A DNA stretch of 64,000 bases, taken from positions 124,001 through 188,000 of the forward strand of contig JADYYY010000007.1 of NCBI GenBank assembly GCA_020853395.1, given 5' to 3'. How positions within the stretch are numbered: position 1 is the stretch's first letter; each line of letters opens with the position of its first letter. This document shows positions 1 through 7,650 of the stretch, one piece after another. The translations under genes were made by a program, and so were the position numbers. The notes beneath the pieces are model-generated. The model was not told the DNA's origin and searched no databases. It saw only the letters and a program-made list of their open reading frames with translations. Origin of the DNA: Acidobacteriota bacterium (GTDB lineage Bacteria; Acidobacteriota; Vicinamibacteria; Vicinamibacterales; SCN-69-37).

Positions 1-1
1 G

Positions 2-418
2 CGCGGCTTCGACTGGTCGGCCGTGCGGCTGCCCACACGCTCGCGGCTCGGATACCGCGAGTACGCCGCGTCGAAGCTCGCGAACGTGCTGTTCAGCGTC
101 GAACTGGGCCGGCGGCTCGGCGGCACGGGCGTCACGACGTACGCCGTCCATCCCGGCGTGGTCGCGTCCGATCTGTGGCGCGGCGTCTACTGGCCGGTAC
201 GCAAGCTGATCACGTGGCCGATGATCAGCTCGGACCGCGGCGCCGACACCTCGGTGTACTGCGCCACGGCGCCGGCGCTCGCCAGGGAGACGGGCTTGTA
301 CTACGACAAGCGGGCGCCGAAGTCGCCGAGCCGTGCCGCCGCGGACCCATCGCTCGCGCGCGAGCTTTGGGCGCGGACCGAGGCATGGATTCAGAGCTCC
401 AGCAACTCTGAGTTTTGA
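2..418 (+). CDS. Short-chain dehydrogenase/reductase (SDR), 5'-truncated by window edge
   Basis: This is the C-terminal part of a short-chain dehydrogenase/reductase; the reading frame is open from the first bases, so the true start lies outside the window. The visible YAASK is the SDR catalytic Tyr-x-x-x-Lys motif, followed by a helix of the type ANVLFSVELGRRL. The later AVHPGVVASDLWR matches the 'HPG.v.T.l' loop of the retinol-dehydrogenase/WW-oxidoreductase-like SDR group. The N-terminal NAD(P)-binding GxxxGxG motif is not in view. The substrate cannot be told from this fragment. It is convergent with engB, about 106 bp away. Confidence 0.85.
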   Translation, partial: RGFDWSAVRLPTRSRLGYREYAASKLANVLFSVELGRRLGGTGVTTYAVHPGVVASDLWRGVYWPVRKLITWPMISSDRGADTSVYCATAPALARETGLYYDKRAPKSPSRAAADPSLARELWARTEAWIQSSSNSEF

Positions 419-524
419 GTGCGGGCGTTGAGTGGCGAGCCTCGAGCAGCACCGTATCGAGATGGGCTCGGAATCACGACCCACAACTCAGAAATACGAC
501 AAGCACGTCGCCGTCGAGCGCCCG

Positions 525-1160
525 TCACGTCCGTGCGGCCGCTGCGATGAGCTTCCACAGTTCGTCGAGCCCCTCTCCCGTGACCGACGAGACAGGAACG
601 GGCGCGAGGCCGATCGCGCGCTCGATCTGCTGCAAGTGCCGGGTGCGCTCCGCTCGCGACAGCTTGTCGACCTTCGTGGCCACCACCGCGACCGGGCCAG
701 CGGCGCCGGCCAGCCAGCCATAGGCGTCGAGATCCGAACGCAGTCCTGGATGGCGCGCATCCACCAGGAGGAAGACGACGCCGGGACAACGCCGCGGATC
801 GGTGTGCCTGACCCGCCAGCCACGAAAGAACGCGTCCGCGACGGCCGCCAGCTCACCGGCCGCATCGTCGCCGCCACGCGCGTAGCCGTAGCCAGGGAGA
901 TCGACGAGGTACGTCGACCAGCGTCCCGGACCTCCCGGACCGCCCTCGAGGACGAGATGGTACGTGTTGGCCGTACGAGTCTTGCCGGGCGCCGCGCTCG
1001 TCCGCGCGATCTTCCGTCGCGCGAGCGCGTTCAGCAGGCTGGACTTGCCGACGTTCGACCGCCCGACGAAGGCGATCTGTGCCGGCTCATCGCGAATGCC
1101 GCGTACTGTCGACCGATCGGCCCCCGCGGTGGCGACGAGCTCGGCGCTGAGGATCTTCAC
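525..1160 (-). CDS. engB: Ribosome biogenesis GTPase EngB/YsxC
   Basis: EngB is a small TRAFAC-class GTPase needed for assembly of the 50S ribosomal subunit. The 211-residue product shows G1 GRSNVGKSS, G3 DLPGYGYA, G4 TKVDKL and a G5-like SSVTGEG. The length fits the family (about 195-220 residues). I chose the GTG start at 1160 (VKILSAELVATA) because the family begins just before this strand; the open frame upstream is Arg-rich and overlaps the peptidase gene. It lies 23 bp downstream of the M3 peptidase gene on the same strand, so they are probably cotranscribed. Confidence 0.95.
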   Translation of the reverse strand: MKILSAELVATAGADRSTVRGIRDEPAQIAFVGRSNVGKSSLLNALARRKIARTSAAPGKTRTANTYHLVLEGGPGGPGRWSTYLVDLPGYGYARGGDDAAGELAAVADAFFRGWRVRHTDPRRCPGVVFLLVDARHPGLRSDLDAYGWLAGAAGPVAVVATKVDKLSRAERTRHLQQIERAIGLAPVPVSSVTGEGLDELWKLIAAAART

Positions 1161-1183
1161 GCCCGCATCGTATCGCGGCCCGA

Positions 1184-3229
1184 TCAAGGAATCGGGAAGC
1201 CGCGCTCCTCGAACAGGGCGGCGACGTCGGGATCCCGTCCAAGGAACGCGCGGTAGGCCTCGGCGCGATCGGTGGCGTTGCCGTTCGACAGCAGGTGCTC
1301 GCGCATCCGGCCGAGCAGCGCCTCGTCCCACGGACCACCGGGTGCGGTCTCGAACGCGCGCCACGTGTCGGCAGCCATCACGTCGGACCAAAGATAGCTG
1401 TAGTAGCCGGCCGAGTAGCTGTCGCTGCCGAACAGATGATCGAAGTGCGGCAGCCGGTGGCGCAGCGCGATCTCGCGCGGCATGCCGAGCCTAGCGAGCG
1501 CGTCTCGCTCGAAGCTCGGCGGATCGGCCACCCCGTCGGGCCGCGTGTGGAGGTCCATGTCGACGATGGCGGCGGCCAGGTACTCGATCGTGGCGTAGCC
1601 CTGGTTGAACTTGCCGGCGCGCGCGATCTTCTCGACGAGCGCGTCGGGCATCGGATCCCCCGTGCGGCAGTGCCGCGCGAAGCGGTCGAGCACGTCGCGC
1701 GTCAGCACCCAGTGCTCGTTGATCTGCGACGGGAACTCGACGAAATCACGCGGCGTCGTGCCGAGGCTGGGATAGCGCACGTCCTGCAGCAACGAGTGCA
1801 GCGCGTGCCCGAACTCGTGGAACAGCGTCCGGACGTCGTCGAGCGAGAGCAGCGTCGGCTCCCCGGCCGGCGCCTTGACGAAGTTGTTGTTGTTCGAGAC
1901 GAGCGGCGCCACCGGACCGTCGAGCCGATGCTGCTCGCGGTACTCGGACGCCCAGGCGCCGGATCGCTTGCCCGGCCGGGCGAAGTTGTCGAGATAGAAC
2001 ACGCCACGATGCGCGCCGGTCTCCGCGTCGCGGACCTCCCACACGCGGACCTCCGGATGGAACACCGGCACCTGGCCCGTGATCTCGGCGAAGACGAGGC
2101 CGTACCGCCGCTCGGCGGACCACAATGCCGCCGCGACCATCTGATCCAGCTCGAAGTACGGCGTGATCGCCGCCTGGTCCAGGGCGTAGCGAGATTGCCG
2201 TACTTTCTCGGCGAAGTGGAGGTAGTCCCACGGCTCGAGCGGCAGCGGCGCGCCTTCGTCCTGCGCCACCGCCGTCATGTCGGCCAGCTCCTCGTGCACG
2301 CGCCGCACCGCCGCCGGCCAGACGCGCATCATCAGCGCGCGCGCGGCATCGGGCGTCCGGGCCATCGTATCGGCCATCCGCCAGTGCGCGTGCGACGCGA
2401 AGCCGAGCAGCCGGGCCCGGTGGGCGCGCAGGCGGACGATGCGGGCGATCGTCGCGTTCGTGTCGTACGCATTGCCGGTGTCGCCGCGCTGCTTGAACGC
2501 GCGCCAGACCTGCGCTCGCAGATCGCGTCGCGTCGAGGCGGTCAGAAACGGGTCGACGCTCGATCGCGTGTTGACGACCACCCACCGCCCGTCCAGCCCG
2601 CGGTCGGCGGCCGCGGCCGCCAGCGTCTCGACGAACGCCTCCGGCAGACCGGCCAGATCGTCGCGCGAGCCCAGCACGGTCCAACTGTTCTCGTCCGCCA
2701 GAACGTGCTGGCGGAAGGTCGAGAACAGGCTCGCAAGCTCCTGGTTGATCGCGGCGAGCTGCGCCTTCTCCGCCGAGCCGAGCCGCGCGCCGTGGCGTAC
2801 GAACACGTCGTGCAGCCAGGCGGCCACTCGGCGCTGATCCTGCGCGAGGCCGGCCTCGTTCGCCGCGCGGTGCACGGCGTCGATGCGCGCGAAGAGCGCG
2901 GCGTTCAACAGAATCGCGTCGGCAGCGGCCGCGAGCTTCGGCTGCCACTCGCGCTCGATCGCCTGGATCGCCTCGTCGGTGACGCTCTCGCGCGCCACCG
3001 AGAACATGCGCTCGACGCGGTCGCGCGTGCGCCCGCTGCGCTCGAGCGCCGCGATCGTGTTGTCGAACGAGGCGGGCGCGGGGTTCGAGACGATCGCATC
3101 GATCTCCGCCCGCTCCTCGACCAGCGCCGCGCCGAGCGCCGCCGGAAAATCCTCGGCCTGCATGCGATCCCACGGCGGCACCCCGCCGTACGGGCCGGCC
3201 CACGGCGCGAGCAGCGGATTGGCGGTCAC
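1184..3229 (-). CDS. M3 family oligopeptidase / dipeptidyl carboxypeptidase
   Basis: This is a zinc metallopeptidase of family M3 (thimet oligopeptidase, OpdA, Dcp) that cleaves short peptides. The 681-residue protein has the family layout: a helical N-terminal half and the zinc site FHEFGHALH, with the third ligand Glu about 25-30 residues on near FPSQINEHW. The downstream GYYSYLWSDVMAAD is the conserved substrate-binding stretch of Dcp/OpdA enzymes. There is no signal peptide, so it is probably cytoplasmic. It starts with GTG, preceded by AGGAG at a 7-nt spacing. OpdA and Dcp cannot be separated here. Confidence 0.93.
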   Translation of the reverse strand: MTANPLLAPWAGPYGGVPPWDRMQAEDFPAALGAALVEERAEIDAIVSNPAPASFDNTIAALERSGRTRDRVERMFSVARESVTDEAIQAIEREWQPKLAAAADAILLNAALFARIDAVHRAANEAGLAQDQRRVAAWLHDVFVRHGARLGSAEKAQLAAINQELASLFSTFRQHVLADENSWTVLGSRDDLAGLPEAFVETLAAAAADRGLDGRWVVVNTRSSVDPFLTASTRRDLRAQVWRAFKQRGDTGNAYDTNATIARIVRLRAHRARLLGFASHAHWRMADTMARTPDAARALMMRVWPAAVRRVHEELADMTAVAQDEGAPLPLEPWDYLHFAEKVRQSRYALDQAAITPYFELDQMVAAALWSAERRYGLVFAEITGQVPVFHPEVRVWEVRDAETGAHRGVFYLDNFARPGKRSGAWASEYREQHRLDGPVAPLVSNNNNFVKAPAGEPTLLSLDDVRTLFHEFGHALHSLLQDVRYPSLGTTPRDFVEFPSQINEHWVLTRDVLDRFARHCRTGDPMPDALVEKIARAGKFNQGYATIEYLAAAIVDMDLHTRPDGVADPPSFERDALARLGMPREIALRHRLPHFDHLFGSDSYSAGYYSYLWSDVMAADTWRAFETAPGGPWDEALLGRMREHLLSNGNATDRAEAYRAFLGRDPDVAALFEERGFPIP

Positions 3230-3405
3230 GAGCGGCTCCTGTCGTTACACACGGCGATCCTTTCGGCGCGTTAGTGGCGAGATCCGGCCGCACCGGCGGC
3301 CCCCACACATCCTAGCCGGACTGCAGCGGCCTTACGTGAGGACGGCGTCCGGTTACCCAGCAGGTAAGCGGCGCGCCGCGCCGGGCCGTTTCCGACGCGA
3401 TCTCA

Positions 3406-3422
3406 GTGGCACGCCTGTTGCC
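3406..3422 (+). promoter_or_regulatory. Candidate sigma-54 (-24/-12) promoter
   Basis: The bases TGGCACG-CCTG-TTGCC match the sigma-54 consensus TGGCACG-N4-TTGCW at every position except the last. The site lies just before the gene at 3437. The predicted transcription start (about 3432) falls very close to that ATG, so either the mRNA is nearly leaderless or translation starts at the in-frame ATG at 3518. No enhancer-binding site was identified. Confidence 0.35.
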
Positions 3423-3436
3423 GCATCTGCACGCGA

Positions 3437-4762
3437 ATGCGCAGCCGGCACGACGGACGTCACCTCTTCGGCTCCGGCGCGCGAGGCTTCTTCGCGCGGC
3501 GCGCGCGCCTTCTTCTCATGACGACGATGACGGGCGTCGCCGGGGCGGCACTGCTCGGCCAGGCGTTCTGGCCGGCCTCGCCAGGCGACGCATCGAAGGC
3601 CATCACTCCCTTCGCCGAGGCTGAACCGGTCTTCCGCGCGCTGGGAACGCCGCTGCCATTCGCATTCGCAGGCGAGCCCGGTCCGGTAGCGGATGCGCGC
3701 TGGGCCACCTGGGTGGCCGCGCGCGACGCCGAGATTCGCGCACGTGGCGCGCGCCACGAGCCTGACGCGATCCTGAGCCTCGGCTTCTCCGGAACGTCGT
3801 TCGCCGCCGCGCGAACTGCGGCATCCTCACGTTCGACGGGCGCACCTCCAGCCGCCGCGACAGCCTTTCCGCCGCTCCTCTCGGCCTACGTGGTCGAGCG
3901 CGCGTTGAACGATCTCGTGATGCACCGCCTCGTCGATCGCCAGAGCATCCGCCGCGTCGCGGTCGTCGGGCCGGGCCTCGAGTTCCGGGATGACGGTCAT
4001 GCGCGCGACTTCTATCCCGAGCAGACCCTCCAACCGTTCACGCTGGCGGATTCGCTGGTGCGTGTCGGCTTGGCACATCCAGATCGGCTGGAGTTGACGA
4101 TCTACGACGTCGACCCGCGCGTGCTGGATCACGTGGCGGCGGTGCAGGCCGTCGTACAGCGGGGCGCCTCCTATCGGCTGCACCTCCCGCTTCCTCCGGA
4201 CACACCGTCGCACGCCTGGCAACCCGGCCTCGTCGCCTATTGGCAACGCGCCGGCAACTGGATCGGCGCCGACGTGGCGCCCGGGCGTCCGCCGGACGGC
4301 ATGGACGGCCTCCGTGCCCGTGCCGTTCGCGTCACCCCAGCCATCGTCCAGTCGCTTCGAGCCGCGGACCTGAACGTCGTGCTCGAACGTCCCTCGAGCG
4401 GCGCATCGGATGCATCATTCAATCTCGTCGTCGCCACGAACGCGTTCGCGTCCTTCGCGCCGATAGAACAAGCCTTGGCGCTCGCGAACATCCATTCGAT
4501 GCTGCGCCCAGGCGGGCTGCTGCTCGCGGCCGCGTTGGCCCCTGGCGTTCCCATCGACCACTGGTCGCCAGCCTTCGCCGTCCATGTCGTCTTCGATCAC
4601 CAGCAGAGTGGCGATACCGTGTGCTGGCTCACGGCACAGCCGGCGCGACACGCCATCGACCAGAGTGAGCACGAAGGCGTCAGATCGGACGACAACGGCG
4701 CTCGAGACTTTCCACCGCGTGGTTCGTCCCTACACGACCGCACCACGATCAGAGGAGGCTGA
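3437..4762 (+). CDS. Membrane-anchored protein with methyltransferase-like fold
   Basis: I do not recognise this 441-residue protein as a named family. After an Arg-rich start it has one hydrophobic stretch (about residues 24-46, LLLMTTMTGVAGAALLG), then a soluble region. That region has the marks of a class I SAM-dependent methyltransferase: VAVVGPGLEF (motif I-like), an acidic strand end LTIYDVDPRV, FNLVVATNAF, and LRPGGLLLA before a final beta strand. The last 50 residues look unstructured. An alternative start is the ATG at 3518, within the hydrophobic segment. It is convergent with the RNA methyltransferase gene, 24 bp apart. The substrate is unknown. Confidence 0.65.
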   Translation: MRSRHDGRHLFGSGARGFFARRARLLLMTTMTGVAGAALLGQAFWPASPGDASKAITPFAEAEPVFRALGTPLPFAFAGEPGPVADARWATWVAARDAEIRARGARHEPDAILSLGFSGTSFAAARTAASSRSTGAPPAAATAFPPLLSAYVVERALNDLVMHRLVDRQSIRRVAVVGPGLEFRDDGHARDFYPEQTLQPFTLADSLVRVGLAHPDRLELTIYDVDPRVLDHVAAVQAVVQRGASYRLHLPLPPDTPSHAWQPGLVAYWQRAGNWIGADVAPGRPPDGMDGLRARAVRVTPAIVQSLRAADLNVVLERPSSGASDASFNLVVATNAFASFAPIEQALALANIHSMLRPGGLLLAAALAPGVPIDHWSPAFAVHVVFDHQQSGDTVCWLTAQPARHAIDQSEHEGVRSDDNGARDFPPRGSSLHDRTTIRGG

Positions 4763-4786
4763 GGTCACCGCAGCGCGCTCGCGCTG

Positions 4787-6064
4787 TCAACGGGCTCTCG
4801 ACGTCGCATCGAACACGACGACGGTCTCGACGTGAGCGGTGTTCGGAAAGAGATCGAACGCGCGCGCCGAACGCAGGACGTAGCCGGCGCTGACGAGCCT
4901 GGCCGTGTCGCGCGCGAGCGTTGGCGGATCGCAGGAGACGTATACGATCCGCGCGGCGCCGAGCCCGACGATGCCGGCGAGGGCTTCGCCGCCGGCTCCG
5001 GTGCGCGGCGGGTCGAGCACCACGGCGTCGGGCTTCCACACCTCGAGCCGGGCGATCGCACGCTCGACGGCGCCGTGCACCATGCGCAACGGGGGCCACG
5101 GCGCCGCATTCGTCTGCAGGTCGCCGGCCGCACTCGCTTCGCCTTCGACAGCGATGACCTCGCGGCCGGATGCGCCAAACGCCGTGGCGAAGAGGCCGAC
5201 GCCGGCGTAGAGATCGGCGACGCGCGCGCCCGGCGTCGATGCCAGCACGTGCCCGACGAGCGCGCCGACGAGATAGCGGTTGGCCTGGAAGAAGGATGTG
5301 CTTCGGCGCGTCCAGCGCGTCGCGGCCGGCACCGGAGCGTCCGGCCCGAACAGGTCCGTCGCGGTGTCGGCCACCTCGGCGCGCCCGGCCAGGATCTGCA
5401 ACCGGCCGCGCACGATTGTCGTCATGCCGGTCAGCCCCGCGATGGCGTCCGGGGGCGGCAACGACGCGAGGTCGCGGTCCGGCCGCGGCGTCAGGTGCAG
5501 GACGCGCTCGGTTGCCGCGATGTTCTCCGACACCACGATCTCCGAGACGTCGTCGGCGTGATCGCCGAGCCAGTCCATCGCGCGGAGGATGGCCGCCATC
5601 GTGTCGGCGCGCATCTGTCCGGTCGCGCCGGCATCACATAGCTCGTGGGTGCCCTCGCGAAAGAAGCCGGCGCGGCGGCCGCGAACGTGCAACCGCGCCC
5701 GCAGCCGATACCCCGTCTCGTGCGAGGCCGCGACGTCGACCGGCTCGTCGAGCTCGACGCGGCCGATCCGGCGCAGCGCGTCGGCGATGAGCTCCGCCTT
5801 GCAGCGACGCTGTTCCGCGTAGCCGATGTGCGCGTAGTCGAGCCCGCCACACGCGGGATCGCCGGCGGGCTCGCGGCGCGACGGCGCCGCCTCGATCACC
5901 TCGATGGTCCGGGCCCACACCATCGACCGCGTCGATCGCTCCACTTCCGCCCGGACGCGCTCGCCGGGAATCGCGCCGGCGACGAGGACGGCCATGCCGT
6001 CGTGGCGCGCGAGCATCCGTCCGCCCGCGACGGCCCGCTCGACGCGCAGCTCGAGGATCTTCAC
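4787..6064 (-). CDS. 23S rRNA/tRNA m5U methyltransferase, RlmD/TrmA family
   Basis: This is a SAM-dependent uracil-C5 RNA methyltransferase of the RlmD/RlmC/TrmA family, 425 residues from the GTG at 6064. An N-terminal TRAM-like region (about 1-65) is followed by the catalytic Rossmann domain with VADLYAGVGLFA, the nucleophile-loop motif DPPRTGAG and YVSCDPPTLARD, which carries the catalytic Cys. The Cys cluster that binds 4Fe-4S in E. coli RlmD is largely absent: only CGG remains of Cx5CGGC. The start codon overlaps the upstream stop (GTGA), so translation is probably coupled. The exact target uridine cannot be assigned. Confidence 0.88.
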   Translation of the reverse strand: MKILELRVERAVAGGRMLARHDGMAVLVAGAIPGERVRAEVERSTRSMVWARTIEVIEAAPSRREPAGDPACGGLDYAHIGYAEQRRCKAELIADALRRIGRVELDEPVDVAASHETGYRLRARLHVRGRRAGFFREGTHELCDAGATGQMRADTMAAILRAMDWLGDHADDVSEIVVSENIAATERVLHLTPRPDRDLASLPPPDAIAGLTGMTTIVRGRLQILAGRAEVADTATDLFGPDAPVPAATRWTRRSTSFFQANRYLVGALVGHVLASTPGARVADLYAGVGLFATAFGASGREVIAVEGEASAAGDLQTNAAPWPPLRMVHGAVERAIARLEVWKPDAVVLDPPRTGAGGEALAGIVGLGAARIVYVSCDPPTLARDTARLVSAGYVLRSARAFDLFPNTAHVETVVVFDATSRAR

Positions 6065-6816
6065 GGCTCGTGGATCGTCGGCAGATCGAGCTGGTCGCGC
6101 AGGAGCCGGCTCGTGCTGATCGCGACGCTCTGATCCCACGCCGCCGGCGTCAGGCGTCCCCGGAACGGCGCCAACTCGCCGGCGGCCAGCTCCCCGAGCG
6201 CGCGCACGCTCTCCTCCCCGACTTCCGCCCGCGCGGCGGCGAGCACCGCCTCGTCGATCGCCGGCAGGCGCGCCAGCAGTGCCGCACGCGCGGCGCCGCG
6301 GCTGCCCCGTACGGCCTCGCGCAACGTCGACAGATCCTGGCACACGCCGGTGACCGCCTCGCGAAAGGCTTCCGAGCGATCGAGCCGGCCCGCCACACGG
6401 GAGAGCCGATCCATCGCCCGATCGAGCTGACGGGTCACCGATCCGGATCGCCGTTCCGGCTCTGCGGCGTCGTCATCGGCGACCGGCTCGTTCGTCGATG
6501 GCAGCGACGACCGTCGCAGGCCGATGGCCCGCCGCCACCGCTCGTAGGTGGCGATCACGTCGGCTTCGCAGAACTCGAGCCGCAGCGCCCGCCGAGCCTG
6601 TCCGGCGTTGTGCCGTTCGGCCTTGCGATCGATCCCGTGGCAGACGATGCTCAGAGGAATCCCTTCGCGCGCCCACCCACGCGCCAGCTCGAACGCCGGC
6701 CCGACGATGCGGATGATCTGCCCGTCGTTGACGCGAGTCAGGTGCGCCTCGAGGGCGCGGCAGTACTCGCCGACATCGACGGCCGACCCCTGCTCGGGCG
6801 TGGATCGGTCAGTCAC
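6061..6816 (-). CDS. Conserved hypothetical protein between birA and the RNA methyltransferase
   Basis: This is a soluble, Arg/Ala-rich protein of 251 residues with no signal peptide or membrane segment. The N-terminal 70 residues contain a compact motif region (IIRIVGPAFELARGW, then GIPLSIVCHGIDR). That region looks like a folded domain with a possible winged-helix character, but I cannot assign a function. The rest is helical. The GTG at 6816 overlaps the birA stop (GTGACTGA), and its own stop overlaps the next start, so it is the middle gene of a tightly coupled set of three. Confidence 0.75.
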   Translation of the reverse strand: MTDRSTPEQGSAVDVGEYCRALEAHLTRVNDGQIIRIVGPAFELARGWAREGIPLSIVCHGIDRKAERHNAGQARRALRLEFCEADVIATYERWRRAIGLRRSSLPSTNEPVADDDAAEPERRSGSVTRQLDRAMDRLSRVAGRLDRSEAFREAVTGVCQDLSTLREAVRGSRGAARAALLARLPAIDEAVLAAARAEVGEESVRALGELAAGELAPFRGRLTPAAWDQSVAISTSRLLRDQLDLPTIHEP

Positions 6817-7636
6817 GAGACAGCCCGTCCCAGTGCACGTCGCCGCCAATCACGCGCTCCAGTGTGCCATGCGCCTCGACGAGCAGCGCGCCGTCTGCGT
6901 CGATGTCACGCGCGCGGCCGTGACGAAGCTCGCCGCGCTCGCGCCAGCGCACCGGCGCGCCCGACAGCCCGGCGCGCGCCAGCGCGCGCCAGGCGCGGCG
7001 GATGCTCTCGTGATCCTCGGCGTGCAGGCGGTCGATCTCCACACGCAGCGCCTCGAGCAGCGCGACGACGAGCGGCGCCCGTTCGACGGGCCGGCCCAGC
7101 TCCATCTCGATCGACGTCGCGCGGTCGGCGAGCTCCATTGGATAGCTGGCCTTCAGGAGATTGAGGCCGATGCCGATCACGACGGCGTCGACGCGATCGC
7201 CCGTGCCGCTCGCTTCCGTGAGGATGCCGCCGAGCTTGCGCCACGGACGTCCGATCACCACGTCGTTCGGCCACTTCAGCTCGGCCGGCAGCGCCGTCGT
7301 GTTCCGCACCGCGCTGGCGGCCGCCACCCCGGCGGCCAGCGTCACGAGCGGCGGAGCGCCACGGGAACCGCTCGGCCGGACGACGACCGAAAGGTACACG
7401 CCGGCGCCGGCCGGCGAGAACCACTCGTGGCCGCGGCGGCCGCGGCCGGCGCGCTGCTCGTCGGCCATCACGGCCGTCCCTTCCGGCGCGCCCTCGAGGG
7501 CGAGCGCGAGCGCCACGTCGTTGGTCGATGCCGTCTCAGCGAGGAAATGCAGGCGGGCGAATCGACCGAGGCGCTCGGCGTCGCGTGCGATCGCCGACGC
7601 GAGATCGCCAGGTAGCGGATCGAACGTACGCGTCAC
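6809..7636 (-). CDS. birA: Biotin--[acetyl-CoA-carboxylase] ligase
   Basis: This enzyme activates biotin with ATP and attaches it to the biotin carboxyl carrier protein of carboxylases. The 275-residue protein shows ETASTND (biotin-binding start), the adenylation signature AGRGRRGHEW, LKWPNDV and GGILTE. There is no N-terminal helix-turn-helix, so this is a monofunctional ligase and not the repressor type of BirA. It follows valS by 14 bp in the same operon. Confidence 0.95.
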   Translation of the reverse strand: MTRTFDPLPGDLASAIARDAERLGRFARLHFLAETASTNDVALALALEGAPEGTAVMADEQRAGRGRRGHEWFSPAGAGVYLSVVVRPSGSRGAPPLVTLAAGVAAASAVRNTTALPAELKWPNDVVIGRPWRKLGGILTEASGTGDRVDAVVIGIGLNLLKASYPMELADRATSIEMELGRPVERAPLVVALLEALRVEIDRLHAEDHESIRRAWRALARAGLSGAPVRWRERGELRHGRARDIDADGALLVEAHGTLERVIGGDVHWDGLSRD

Positions 7637-7650
7637 GGCGGCCGTGCGCG

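Noticed and set aside
419-524. Hairpin terminator between the SDR and engB genes (TCTGAGTT ... AACTCAGA)
   Set aside because: The arms are about 70 bp apart with no T-run and only 8 bp; too weak to call.
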